64,000 bases of DNA from NCBI RefSeq assembly GCF_004359215.1, contig NC_090621.1, positions 4,953,368-5,017,367 on the forward strand, in the 5' to 3' direction. Below, in pieces: positions 41,716 through 52,500 of the stretch (its first letter is position 1; every line of letters begins with the position of its first letter). Made by a program: the position numbers and the translations under genes. The stretch comes from Bremia lactucae. Lineage: Eukaryota; Oomycota; Peronosporomycetes; Peronosporales; Peronosporaceae. The notes under the pieces were generated by a model that saw nothing but the letters and a program-made list of their open reading frames with translations, did no database searches and was not told where the DNA came from.

Positions 41716-42640
41716 CCAGCGTGCAAGACGCGTGAGTACTTCATCGACCACTGAAGGTTCGGGAAATGCAGGTGCGCAGTAGGGCGGTATGCCCTACTGA
41801 CGCTGATTCTGAAGCTAACTCTAAGTTCAGTGTTATCGATCAAATGGGCAGCATAGTCCCTGAGGTGCTGAATTTTTGAAATTTCGAACCTCAATCCTGC
41901 TTGTCTTAAGCGCTCGAGTACGAGGTTATGACCATGTGATGACCCTCCTTGTGGATTCGGATGCATCACAGAATATTGTGAAACTCGCGGCTCTTAAACA
42001 CAGACCGGGTGATGTATGAGTCCCTTTGCCAGGATAGCAAGCTAAAAGAGGCGTCCTTTCGTTTTGCGAACGTTAAGTCTGAAGGTGTTCAAATTAAACT
42101 CTGCCTTCAGTTTAAGTGACTCATCCTGTCGAGAGAAGTTCACGGTGCTAGGTATGGAGAGTCCGTATGACCTCATTTTAGGCATGCCATGGTTGGCAAG
42201 ACGCCGACCATGAACAGATTGGCGTACACGTGCAGTTGCTAACTCTTAGCAGGACACCGGAAAAGGATGTGCTCCTACGAGAGGCCTATACAACTGATGT
42301 TGTGTCGAACATAGTTGAGGGTGCGTTAACGGGATGTCAAACGTAACCAGCTTGGAGAGACTGGTGTAGTGAGAAGGACGAGGACAAGTAGTCATGCGTC
42401 TAATTGTCCTGCACAGAGCCGAGAGCTTGTGGCAGCGGATAGCGAGCTGACATGAAGGAAAGCGTCGCAAGAACCGGCACAGAGCCTAGAGCCTGGTGCT
42501 GTTGGAAGGGGTGCGTTAGCCACAAGTGCAACGGCACCCGCTTCCCAGAAAAAGGTCGTGGTGACTCGAAGAACGAGTACCCGACAGATTAAGACGATCA
42601 AAGGCACGTCTAAACGAGCGACCTTGTGATCAGTCTTTAA
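41716..42640 (+). pseudogene. Gyp-2d gag end and protease
   Basis: Plus-strand copy. The gag tail (RVSTSSTTEGSGNAGAQ) is at 41720-41790. The protease active-site loop reads LLVDSDASQNIV (41945-41980), with Gly of DSGA changed to Asp. The distal part (REKFTVLGMESPYDLILGMP) is at 42130-42190, and the variable tail runs to 42640. Stops are frequent. Confidence 0.83.
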
Positions 42641-42999
42641 TAAAGATGACGAACGAGGTGTTCGAGGCCGTCAAAGACGAAATTGCGGAGGCATCCTCAG
42701 TTGAGGTGCTCCGGCAAGTCTTTAAATCTGCCGAGGAGATAGTAAATCTCCCGGAGATGTCGTGGGATCTGTTCCTTGCCGAATTAAAGGAAGGAAAGAT
42801 CCACGAAATTGTCGCACCAGTTCCGGGAGAGAACTTGGTGGACTGTTGCTTGTCGTCCACAATGGACTAGAGCGTCCTAGAAACGGACAAAAAGTAACGG
42901 TTCGCTGCTCAAGGCTGGAAATCCTTGAAAGACAGTCCGTTCTTTGAGGTTCTGTGGAAACATCGCGATGTGTTCCCAGAAGAAGTGCCGAGCCGCCAA
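42641..42999 (+). pseudogene. Gyp-2d PR-RT linker and RT start, truncated
   Basis: 42646-42870 is open (NEVFEAVKDEIAEASSVEVL, NLPEMSWDLFLAELKEGKIH). 42925-42990 continues FFEVLWKHRDVFPEEVPSRQ, then homology to 14050 stops at about 42999, where minus-strand Gyp-4 begins. Highly similar to 14080-14403. Confidence 0.85.
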
Positions 43000-43590
43000 C
43001 CAGTGCTTCAAAGTCGCGTCATTTGCTCTTCGTTTGACGCGGTAACCGCCTCGCTCGTGATCAACATACCTAATTCACGGTGTCTCCTTTCAGGTCACGA
43101 ACAAAATTTTCCAGGAAAGTCCTGGAAAGCGTGTAATCAAGGAAGCGTCACGAGGTGGACTCGCGACTTCAATGTGTTGGCGCCTTTGCGGACTCCCTTT
43201 CACGTCAACTATAGCGTGGACCCATTCCAAAGCTGAATTTCTTATTGCTTGATCTCTGTCGTGCTTCGAGATGATACTCGAAGCTGGAGAACCACAGTCA
43301 GATGATGAACGCTCACCCCCTTTAGGCACTGGATGTCCTCATCCATGATGCCGGAAACACGTGACGGGAGTAATCCATGCTCGACCGTCCACACTTGATG
43401 CGGGAGCTCCTGTGGGAGTCCCTGCTCAACCATAAATTTTCCATGTGGGAAACCTTGGCTCGACCACAGTGGATGATGAATGCGAATCCCGGTCCGACCA
43501 TCATGTTATCGCGTGGGGACTCCTGTCCGCCCAAGTCATAATCGTGTGAGAGCCCGCTCAACCACAACTGCCCCTTCTCTTTCATGAGGG
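43000..43590 (-). pseudogene. Gyp-4a PR-RT linker, distal part
   Basis: The minus strand matches 59700-60345 nearly base for base. It encodes the linker between protease and RT, including a run of degenerate GGTCGAGC...TCCCAC units. It is interrupted at 43591 by LTR debris and resumes at 44070. The RT that should follow to the left is replaced by Gyp-2d. Confidence 0.8.
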
Positions 43591-44069
43591 ATAGATTTTA
43601 TATATAATACGATAAAATATAAACCAGTCCGAAAATTACTTCCTAGTTCGTGAGTGCGCATGTGGAGCCGGATTACCGCACCCGTGATGTCACTGAGTCT
43701 ACGGCTTATATGAGGTTGCTTAGGCGCCCCCCAACTACCTCACTGCACGTGAGAGAAGACAATCACGTTGCTTCCTCGCTGTGTTAGGGTGTGTGCTTAA
43801 GTAGAGCGTGGCCGCAATAAACGTGCCCGCCTACACCTTTAAATGCCATTTTAAGAGAAATGTGTATTTTTCTGATCTCTTGTGAACTTTTCTTGAGATA
43901 AAAAATGTGCGTCCGTTTCATACAACTCAACTTTACTAGTACATCCAAACTCTACGAGCAAAACACTTCCACCTTTTGTAACGGGGTGTATGGTTAAATG
44001 AAATTAACACTTAAAAATTGTCAATAAATATGTTATCTAAAAGGTGGATAATATTTGACGGATATTACT
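43591..44069 (+). repeat. Composite LTR debris inserted in Gyp-4a
   Basis: 479 bp absent from the homologous site near 59690. It consists of a plus-orientation Gyp-2 LTR 3' half (43591-43835, ending GCCCGCCTACA), 141 bp of unassigned sequence (43836-43976) and the first 93 bp of a Gyp-1 LTR (43977-44069, TGTAACGGGGTGTATGG...GATATTACT). The inner gag and pol parts are gone, so it arose by repeated insertion and deletion. Confidence 0.75.
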
Positions 44070-44650
44070 GGGGGATGGGTGCAGATGGGAACCCCGGTTA
44101 AATTACTGCATGCACGTGCGGAAATTCCTGCTCAACCGCGTTTTTGACGCGCGGGGAACCCACTCGACCGCGTCTTCTCATCCGCATCGTTCTCCATTCT
44201 GTGAAGAGAGTAGTGTAGTACAGAGGGCCATCGCTCAGTCTGTGCACCGCAGGGAGGCGTCGTGAACTCACGATCCACGGCTGTGCCGTATGGGTCATTC
44301 ACTTGGGGAAACCAGGCGATGGGTAAACACTTCACTGACGTTGAACTTGCGTTAACGTCTCACTGATCTGGCTAACCGTCGATCTGGGGGTTATAACGTG
44401 CCAGTCATGACATGCCTAGGATACAATCGAATGCATAGCTCGTCGCGATAACCAAGAAATGCGGCAATGACACTTCGCGCCGCGATGTACGATGAGGTTT
44501 CCCGTCTACCAACTTGACAATGACTTGACCAGGCCCCTCGCGGACCAGAATTCTGGGAGGAAGTATCGACAAACAGTTTTACGAAAGAAATTTCACGTCG
44601 CTCCTGGGTCCAAGAGTGCTCGTTGAGGTCGCCAGCCATCGGCGACATAT
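44070..44650 (-). pseudogene. Gyp-4a protease and PR-RT linker, proximal part
   Basis: Minus strand. 44391-44648 starts in the protease, and the distal signature IATSYAFDCILGMSWLARYN lies around 44390-44450. The linker (VNDPYGTAVDREFTT...) continues to 44098 and matches 59390-59690. The catalytic loop is not clearly readable in the degraded upstream part (44560-44640). Confidence 0.75.
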
Positions 44651-44879
44651 AAAGTGACAGTAATCATACGTGAATCACCATTTGCAGTGGTGGCATTTAG
44701 CCGTGCACACAGCACAGGAGGGCTGAAAGGTCGAACTGCCACCGAAGGAACCAGACTTTCATTCCAACCAGTGAAGCGCCCTGGGCCTACTGGTCTCGGC
44801 CGTACTTGGACGTGCGACCGGGGCAGCGTCTACATGGGCGTCCCCCACAACGCCGATATCGGTGATGGCGCGCAGTATT

Positions 44880-45732
44880 CAGCCGTGCGATGCCCAGACT
44901 TTCGACAACGAAAGTGAACCATCTGACACGGTGTGAGCGTCACCCTTATAGGGAGTCACACGTCGTTGGTCACCCGACGACTCAACCGCATCGATCTCCA
45001 TAGGTTCAAGACCAGAGAGGACCGTATGACGGTGACACCGAATGCATGGCATAAGCCTTGGTGACCCTAAAGTCCTCATGGAGGCAATGGCAATGGTCTC
45101 CTACAATAAAGCAGGCTTCGCACACGCTTAAGCGATAAGCGGGTCTGCCCCTCGCGCATACCAACCTTAATGACGTTCACACGTCTGTACATGTACATGT
45201 CCATGGGATATGTGATGATTAACGATGCAAGATGCCGAGATATGGAGGTATTTGACCGTAGTCGTGCATCGTCATTTTACCCTGACGCATGGACAGGAAT
45301 CTTGTGCGCAACAATCCTCTCCTCTTGCGGTGACTCGAAGGCAAGACGAAAGTCATCCTGGACGGCACCCAGGGTGGGGGAAGCGTGCTCGTCCACGGCG
45401 ATCTTACCAATGGCCCATTCCTTGGCTTTCCCGGTGAGACGGGGAAGAAGGAAGTAGACCTTCGCCTGGGGAATCTCGAGGAGCCTCGATGCGATGGCGA
45501 TGTCGACTTCTTGGAACCATCGATTTAGCGACAATCAATCTTTGCCTTCATCTGAGTAGTTTCCATCTTCACGGAACCGTACCATGAAGATTGCGAGGGA
45601 GTAAAAGCTTGCCAATTGGATTCGGCGAGCTCGAGGCCATAAACTCATGTATAGCGAGACGTGTGCGTCGGGGACGCTGATCTCACGAACGCTTCTCCTG
45701 ATATCGCCACGAGGCGGCTGAAGACATCCCAC
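44880..45732 (-). pseudogene. Gyp-4a gag
   Basis: 45277-45534 is the gag core: [56 protein letters not shown]. 44879-45079 holds the C-terminal part with LSGLEPMEIDAVESSGDQRR, the common gag motif before the nucleocapsid; no intact knuckle follows. 45535-45732 is the N-terminal part. Frameshifts separate the pieces. Positions 44651-44879 are the gag-protease spacer. Confidence 0.8.
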
Positions 45733-45838
45733 TCAACACCAGTGAGATGGAAGAAGGTCGTGTGCTTTAGAAGCAAATCTGGAACGTCAAATTACGAAGT
45801 TCGCTCATCCCAAACTCGAGCATGGGAAGGACTACTAA

Positions 45839-45847
45839 GTGCTACCA
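45839..45847 (-). promoter_or_regulatory. Gyp-4 primer-binding site
   Basis: TGGTAGCAC on the minus strand, followed by TTAGTAGTCC, two bases inside the LTR start at 45850. The match to the Gyp-1 site extends to 18 of 19 bases (TTTGTAGTCC there), although gag and LTR differ. Confidence 0.62.
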
Positions 45848-45849
45848 GA

Positions 45850-46262
45850 TGTTGCGGGGCTTGAACGTCCCGTCACTAGCTGACACGAAACGCTTGAGGA
45901 AGCCTCCAGCCTAAGTATTAGGTATCAACCAATATTTTTTCATGTACTAAGTACGACCGTGTTCCCGCCTTTCGGGAACCACTCATTTTTAGGTAATTTT
46001 TAATTGCCCACGTTGGGCCTTTAGGTCCCCAATCATGAGCCAATAATAAATTGTTACGCTGTGCCCGCTATTCGGGCACAGGGCATGATCGAAGAGGTCA
46101 TGGGGGACGTACAAAGAGGACTCCTACAAATGACCTTTACAGAGGTAAGAAAGCGAACTCCGTTTATATGTAGAAATTTAGAGCGGGGGTGTAGCACTAT
46201 AAGACAGACACAGCACCTGCCTACAAATATATATTTTTTATTTTGCTGTGTTAATCCTGTAA
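45850..46262 (-). repeat. Gyp-4a 5' LTR (outer end uncertain)
   Basis: It starts TGTTGCGGGG on the + strand just outside the primer site. It includes two short hairpins (CCCGCCTTTCGGGAAC near 45965 and CTGTGCCCGCTATTCGGGCACAG near 46060). No second copy exists in the window, so the outer boundary is only bracketed by the start of Gyp-3 pol at about 46263. Confidence 0.6.
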
Positions 46263-46830
46263 TGTAGCCCATTGCAAATTCCCCCTTGGGTGCTTCTTTG
46301 ATAAGCGAGGTCTTAGAGCGAATCTCGCTAAGGTTAAAGCCATAATTGTTTGGCCGGTTCCTAAAAACCAAAAGAGGTTGAGCCTCGCCAAGTACTTGCA
46401 TACATATAGCGAGCATTACGCTGATACTAGGCCATTATCCAATCTCTTTAAAAAGGACACAGACTGGTGCTGGACTAGCACCGAGAATGATGATTTTAAA
46501 GCAATTTAGGATAGTCGTATCCATGCCTCGATTCTGTCGCTGCCAAATCTAAATTGGCATTTTAGCGTCGTCTGTGACGCATCGGATTTTGCCATCGGTG
46601 CTGCTCTGTTTTAAACAGATAATGATGGACAGCTTAAAGCTGCGGAAAAAGAACTATCTAGTTCATGTCAAAGAGTTACTTATGCTCTTTTCAAATTCAG
46701 AGTTTATCTGCTAGGCTTTTAATCCGATTGTGATATGTACAGACCACACGCCTGTACGAACTGCGATTAAGTTGCCCCATCTCTCACAGAGAATGGATCG
46801 ATGGCTTGGTGGGGGGATTAGCCGATAGGC
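46263..46830 (+). pseudogene. Gyp-3b RT connection and RNase H
   Basis: Plus-strand pieces: DKRGLRANLAKVKAIIVWPV and SLAKYLHTYSEHYADTRPLS (46300-46430), then WHFSVVCDASDFAIGAALF (46555-46610), KFRVYLLGF and CTDHTPVRTAIKLPHLSQRM (46740-46800). The first RNase H Asp is intact, but stops interrupt the frame. The RT palm to the left is missing. Confidence 0.82.
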
Positions 46831-46889
46831 TTGCTGATATCAGCCCTGTTACCGTTCAGAAACAAGTACGTGAATTTCTCGGAACGCGG

Positions 46890-47300
46890 TTAGTGTCTTA
46901 AGACATGTGCATCACACATTCGCTGATAGCCAAGACAAACAGAAAGAACAAGCGGATGCCAAAGGCAGGAGTTGTACTGATTCTTATGCGTTCGGAGATT
47001 CAGTTTTACTAAATGCAAAAACTTTCTATAAATTTGGTTTCTGCGGTCTTTCAGGCCAAATTGCGCCCGCGCTTTAATAGGCCAAGAAGGGCCTACATTA
47101 CATGCTATACCTTCCTCGCAAGCTGCGTACACACCCAGAGTTCTACGTTGGCTTGCTTAAGCAAGATCGACACCCTTCCCACGTGGACTTAAAGCCGCTT
47201 GCGCCGAGACAGGCGGCCATGCCGCAAATTGCTACATCCTCATCAGGATGTCCAGTTAGCCCTTAAAATGAGATTGTTAACGTTCCAGTTGAAAGACGGG
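46890..47300 (+). pseudogene. Gyp-3b integrase C-terminal module
   Basis: RNase H sequence runs almost directly into QDKQKEQADAKGRSC, FGDSVLLNAKT and LRTHPEFYVGLLKQDRHPSH, the C-terminal part of integrase. The zinc finger and the catalytic core are therefore deleted. A proline-rich tail follows to about 47300; no chromodomain could be found. Confidence 0.78.
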
Positions 47301-47323
47301 TTTAAGCCGCTTTAAAAGAGCCC

Positions 47324-48590
47324 TCAATACGAGCAAAGCCCTCGCGAAGAAGATGCATCTCGTGAAAAAAAAGCATTAAATGCTTCCACCGACATTTCGG
47401 CCCCCTCTCGCGTAGCTCGATGAGCAAGGGACCCTTCCGTTTCACGTGAAGAAGCTCCTAAAGCGAAGTTGTCGCAAGGACCAATAGCAGTATCTGGTGA
47501 AGTCGCTTGGGTACCTCTCTTTGGAAAACTCTTGAGAGTTTGAGGTACCTCTTCGGCAAGATTTCTCGTACGGAGTTGACGTTTTTTAGCGCCGCACTCA
47601 GGGTGAACTTGCATCAAACGACGCTGCCCATCAATAGAAGTGAATATAGATGTATCTCTAGCCTCAGTGCGGCTTCAACCCATGAATGCGCGGGTAACTG
47701 AAGCACTGGCTAGGCCTTTCCTCAATTTGAGGCAGATATGCCGGACGTAACTGGCCTTTGGTCTTAAGCTTTGCAAAACTAAAGAAAAGCTCTTGTTCAA
47801 ACGAACAGGAGCCACATTCACAGGCTCTCTAATGAATTAGATGTTGCGGAGGCGACGATTCGATGGACCCAATTCTTATAAGAAGCATCGTTTGCGCTTT
47901 TAAATTCGTTAGAAACAAAACGATCGGTACCCCCTCGTTGAGGTCACCGAAGCCCCACGGACCTGATCACGCAAATGCGTCAAATACTGATGACGCGTTT
48001 TTACCTTGGGCGTAAGGTATCGCTCATGAAGAGCGTCGCGAGCAGCGAGCTCCTCCGGCGTCGTCGTCTAAGGTTCGGATGTCCAGATGGTCAAGCTGCG
48101 ACCCGTAACTTCTTGGAGGCGGTCTTTAGCACTAATTGGAGTGAATCGATATTCACTATGAGCTTTTGCCTTCAGAAGGTATGCAGCTTGACGACGAGGT
48201 TGTTTCTCTCTGGAGAATCTCTGCTGTTGCTCTTCATCGAGCGGGTTCGTGATTATCTCGGCCTCCTGGTCCGGTGTCCTGCGCAATGCAGCTAAAACAT
48301 CAGCGGCCATGCAACTCTGGGAACGGATTTGCGGCCCGACGAGATTCGTCCACGCGACGAGGCGCGTTCAGTTGTGTTCTGCTTTGCTTTTTCTGACGGC
48401 AACTAAGTGTGAGTCCCGAACTCTTTGCTCCTTCCTTTTCGATAAAATGATGGTGGACTATAAAAAAGTCACACTCCATTCCAACCTCAAAGAAGAAATG
48501 AAGCGAATGTTGCCACTCGGTGCCAACAGTCTGATGGGGGAGGGTACATTTCGGTTGGTGAACCGTTGTTGTGGTACATTTACTTTATAA
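47324..48590 (-). pseudogene. Antisense ORF Y of Gyp-3b
   Basis: A minus-strand set of frames between Gyp-3b pol (plus strand) and its 3' LTR. Best pieces: 48068-48310 (MAADVLAALRRTPDQEAEII, then Gln/Glu/Arg-rich, YRFTPISAKDRLQEV), continuing LAARDALHERYLTPKVKTRH and YLTHLRDQVRG (to about 47950), and 47324-47617 (charged, Ser-rich). The heptad-like, charged composition suggests a helical protein. No domain is recognised and it shows no clear similarity to ORF X. Its position matches the antisense ORFs of Gyp-1 and Gyp-2. Confidence 0.6.
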
Positions 48591-48654
48591 ATAAAATACC
48601 CTTTTGTTCTAATTTAAATAGTTAACCACTAAATCCCATTTTTGTGAAAACATT

Positions 48655-48988
48655 TGTGGCAGCCGCCAGAAAATAATTTGGCGGCCAAAATCTATTTAAT
48701 TTAGCTAAGGTAAAGTTTTAAATTTGATAATTAAAATAAATTCAGTTCCTTTTTTGATCTTACAGCGTCTAGTGCCCTCCTAAGGCCTGGGCGTTTATAC
48801 ACGAATGAAAGAAACCTTTCTAAGGTATATCATCTCGAGCACTACAACGAACCCCTTGAACTAGGATTTGTTAAGCTCTACGAGCTTGTACAACTCACTG
48901 AGTTGTTGAGCCTATGAGTTCTATGGAACTAAGTGACTCTGAGTTCATAAGTCTTTTCTTACTTAAGGAGCTAGGTAGCTCCGCTAAA
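48655..48988 (+). repeat. Gyp-3b 3' LTR
   Basis: About 334 bp, starting TGTGGCAGCCGCCAG and ending near TAGCTCCGCTAAAA. Homologous to 36027-36356 read in reverse. It lies after pol and ORF Y in the same orientation as pol, so it is the 3' LTR. The exact right end is uncertain by about 8 bases. Confidence 0.72.
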
Positions 48989-49109
48989 ACCGCGCATCAG
49001 GGCGGAATTACTGACTAACCTAACCACTGAATAAAGTTCCCCAGTGGCTGCCTAGAAACAAGAATACTTAAGAAATTTCTCTGCTGTCCTCGCTAATGCT
49101 TTCAATCGT

Positions 49110-49774
49110 CATGCCAGAACCCTACCCCTTCCATGCGCGAAAGCACTAATCTTGGTGATACGTTAATCGTTTGAAGCCCAATAAGCCGGCGGGCAGCAGC
49201 GGAAACCATTGACCTCTCACCCTTCTCAGTACCACTAGCTTGACATCCGTACAAAGGTAGCAAATGGCTCTCGCCTGACCCTAGTGATTTTCGGGTCCCT
49301 CGCATCACAATTGATCTGCGTAGGCTACTGTATAAAATTTGCACTAGTGCGTCGCTTCTAGACATTAAACGGCTTGACTTCAGCAAGGTCTATGCATCAA
49401 CAAACGACATAACTTGCTGCATATCCTTATATCAATTTTGGATTTAGACGATGCCCATAAATAAAGCGCTTCTCAGCGCCACGACTCTTTAGCTTTGCCC
49501 TGGAGCGATTGTGCTACTCAGCTTTCGCAAAAAAACAGTTTGGCACCCCTTAAAGGGCTGCAATCTTCCCACTTCTGTTGTGATTTACTTTAAAGCGATA
49601 TTACAAGACCTACGCAACCACCTTCGGGTTTATAAATGCGCGAAACATAACAACATTGTGTTTGTCAATGATGCGGATTTATTTTACCATGCTCCTACTC
49701 ATCTCAAGCGAATACCATTTTTGTCCAGCGAGTATTTCGGACATGTCTTTGACCACCAATGTGAGAAGAGCTGA
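49110..49774 (+). pseudogene. Unrecognised decayed plus-strand reading frame
   Basis: On the plus strand one frame from about 49110 to 49774 has only about four stops in 220 codons, and its last part (49511-49774) is open: SFRKKTVWHPLKG, VVIYFKAILQDLRNHLRVYK, KHNNIVFVNDADLFYHAPTH. Before it, RVPRITIDLRRLLYKICTSA and ASLLDIKRLDFSKVYAS. I do not recognise it as gag, pol or any family. It could be a decayed host gene or part of another transposon. 48989-49109 shows nothing. Confidence 0.4.
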
Positions 49775-49794
49775 GCGAACAACAATTGATCGTG

Positions 49795-50184
49795 TGCTCT
49801 GGACGCGAGCAGTGAGGTTTTTAGTGGGCGCTGACTTGTACCTTAGAACAAGTGTCATCACGGAAGCGATTATCAGTCTATACGTGCGTAATTTAAATCT
49901 AGAAAAAGACTTATATTTAATATAAGTAAATATATAAACAAATTTTAGCCAATGAATAGATGCCATCTCAGAAATGTTTGGCGAGCGCATTGTTCCGAAT
50001 ACCTCTGCTCGCGGATGACGCTGGATGTCATCCCTTGTGTATGTGAATGTACCTATGTACATCACATACACAAGGGTGGGTCTCTTTGTGATCCTCACTG
50101 TAGTGGGCAGGTCATATTACACCAAATGAAGTAATTGACTTCTTAAGTAGACTTAACGAGCGATGCAGTTTAGCCCGTTCCATT
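49795..50184 (-). repeat. Gyp-2-type solo LTR, truncated
   Basis: Matches 9990-10443 from the proximal third (GTGCTCTGGACGCG...GTGAGG) to CAGTTTAGCCCGTTCCA. It contains the typical CAATGAATAGATGCCATCTC and the GGATGAC...GTCATCC inverted repeat. No gag or pol lies beside it. Confidence 0.72.
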
Positions 50185-50943
50185 TAAATTTTACAATTCC
50201 GCGTTGCTGATAGCAGAAGGGAGTGAATACGGAGGATGCGGCGAAGGTGACGACAGTGAACGCGTCAAAAAGGTCAATGTCGCGGTCTGTAAGACCCCAT
50301 ATTTTGCAGCTGCAATTTAGAATAGATAGCATCTAGACATTGCATAAGCGAACGTAGTCTTCTCGAAGGAGGTGCGGGTGGAGCCATATTTATAAAGCCT
50401 TTTAAAGGCGGCTGTTGCGCGCTGTTCCCTTAAGCTCTCGAAAAACGCCCCAGCACCAAGAGAAGACGGTCAAACTGCATCCTCACTGTATACGCTTTGT
50501 TGTGCGAGGGAGCTTTAGAAGAAGCGCTTGTCTACATTAAATCTACGTGACGAAGTTTCGCTTGAGCTCTTCGGACATATGCTTCAACGCGCACAGCCTA
50601 TTCCAGCTCAGTTGAGTTGCTCAGATATTTCTGCTTAGAGAAATAGACGCTCACATGTCGGATCACCTGCCTCCCAACCATTGGTGACAAGGACCTACGG
50701 CTCGACATAGCATCCGTTCTTCGTCTACGCAATACAGCAGATCTATACATCCTGTTAGTTATAGCACCGTGCCGCACCCAATGAGAAGTTATTAGCCAGC
50801 GTCTTTGCAACAGCCAAGATTTTTTCTGCTGGGATAAAGAAACAGTCAAGCGCAAGGAAACCTAAAATCCAATTAGGTGAACTTGATGCCGCCAAACCCT
50901 AATAATAATAAAAAATGCACACGCCAGAATTTGCCTGGCTAAT
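50185..50943. other. Unassigned 760 bp between LTRs
   Basis: Short frames exist on both strands (the longest at 50598-50855, minus). A second minus-strand stretch (LCNV, MLSILNCSCKIWGLTDRDID near 50280-50340) looks protein-like but has stops. No recognisable element or gene. Confidence 0.4.
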
Positions 50944-51389
50944 TGTAGGCGGGCGCTTCTACAGCGACCACGCACAATAACGCAAACACCTTCTGGCACA
51001 GCAAAGTAGTTCATTGGCGCATAAGGCGGTCTCCTACAACATGGTTATATTCATACACATGTGACTTTACAGAAGCGGTTACACGTCTTCTCATACGCAC
51101 CTGTGTATCTGAAATAAGTTTAAGACTGATTTATTTATAGTTGAATTAGAAATCTTCTATTCAATGATTAGATGCCATCTCTGTAGATGTGCTTCCCTAC
51201 ATGGTGAGCGAAGTTATTCGTTTTATCTCGGCTCGCAGATGAAGTCATTCCCGGACGTCATCTCCTTCAATGTGAATGCACCTGTGTGCATCCCATATGC
51301 AAGAGTGGGTACCTCACTTGTAATAGGTCAATTAACTTCACGCGAATCGATTAAGCTCTCCATTAAGAGATCTTAACGGGCATGTAACA
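50944..51389 (-). repeat. Gyp-2f 3' LTR
   Basis: A 446 bp diverged Gyp-2 LTR, + strand TGTAGGCGGGCGC...GGCATGTAACA. It is followed by the antisense ORF region, as at 10443. The matching 5' LTR is the stump at 56038-56139. Confidence 0.8.
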
Positions 51390-51539
51390 AGAGGCTGTAA
51401 GTTATTCCCCCCATAAAAACGATTACCTTTTCTATTAAAAACTTCGTCAACGGAAGGGATAAGGAACAGCGAGTCGTCTAAGAAGCGCCGCTACTGTTCT
51501 CTCGTACACTCTTTAAGCGACCAGTGTACGCACCAATTA

Positions 51540-52500
51540 GGGTGACATCACGCGGCGCTTCTCATGCCTCTTAAAGGGGCAAATCTGGAGTATTATCTGC
51601 AGAGACACCCGCTCAGCCCACTACGAATCTTACGTGCCGCTTAATTGCGACGCCAATTCCTACTATCACGGTTGCAATGTCGATAGCTACTCCTGTCTTT
51701 GCGCTACCTATTAGACCCAATAATATGTCTCATTTACTAAGTGAGGATGTAGATTCGTTGCTTGTTGTTGACTGCAATGAGTCGACAGCGCTGGCATCGC
51801 CACAAGGTGAGGATGAAGTCAGCGAGCCTAAGTGTAAGAGTGATGGCGCTTCTACTTTCATATACAAAATACCCATTGCTTTCAACATGGAGGCGTCTAG
51901 GCAAACTTGCCTACCATCGACGAGGCAACTTTTTCTTGTCGTCTGCGCCAACTAGCGCAGCGATCATTGATGAGAGCACTGCCAAAAAAGGTGTAGTTGC
52001 TACTGCGTTGGGCAAAAACGCAAAATCTACCGTTTAGACTATCCATTTTGAAGAGTATGACGCAGAAAAGCCTGATTCTACAGCTCAACCGACGGTGTCC
52101 AGTTGATGAGAAAAGCTCGCCGCATTGAAGGCGGCTGGTATATACATCTGCCACTTCCATTCGATTGGCCTCGTTCGGATGGAACTTGTGCTTCGCACTT
52201 ATGGAGCGTCACTATAGACGCTCGTGAATTTTGTGGCGTTTAACACTCGTGGATCAATTAACGATAGGTTCCCAAAAATCGGTCGTGTTGCGCTCTAATG
52301 AAACGAATGTTCAGTACAAAGCCGAATTATCGCGCAGTTCAGCCACATTCAGACGCGGTGAAACAACGGTCGCAGCGAATAACTTCAATGTTTCGCGTTT
52401 GAGAGAACTCATAGGCGGTACTGTACTTCCTACATCTCTTCATCACGCAGACTACTATTCCAACTGTTGCTCTTTTTCATAGGTTGACACCAGTTCCAAC
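51540..52500 (+). pseudogene. Antisense ORF of Gyp-2f
   Basis: A divergent plus-strand copy of the ORF at 17100. 51677-51955 has LSEDVDSLLVVDCNESTALA and a long Ser/Ala-rich stretch. 52231-52482 has KSVVLRSNETNVQYKAELSR and NNFNVSRLRELIGGTV, matching a decayed stretch at 17800-17940. Because these bases lie outside pol, retained similarity at this divergence argues that the antisense frame was once under selection. Confidence 0.65.

Noticed and set aside
43322..43585. Minus-strand frame with Trp/Ser repeats resembling a small repetitive protein
   Set aside because: It is one of three frames through the degenerate Gyp-4 linker repeat; no frame is preferred and no independent homologue is visible.
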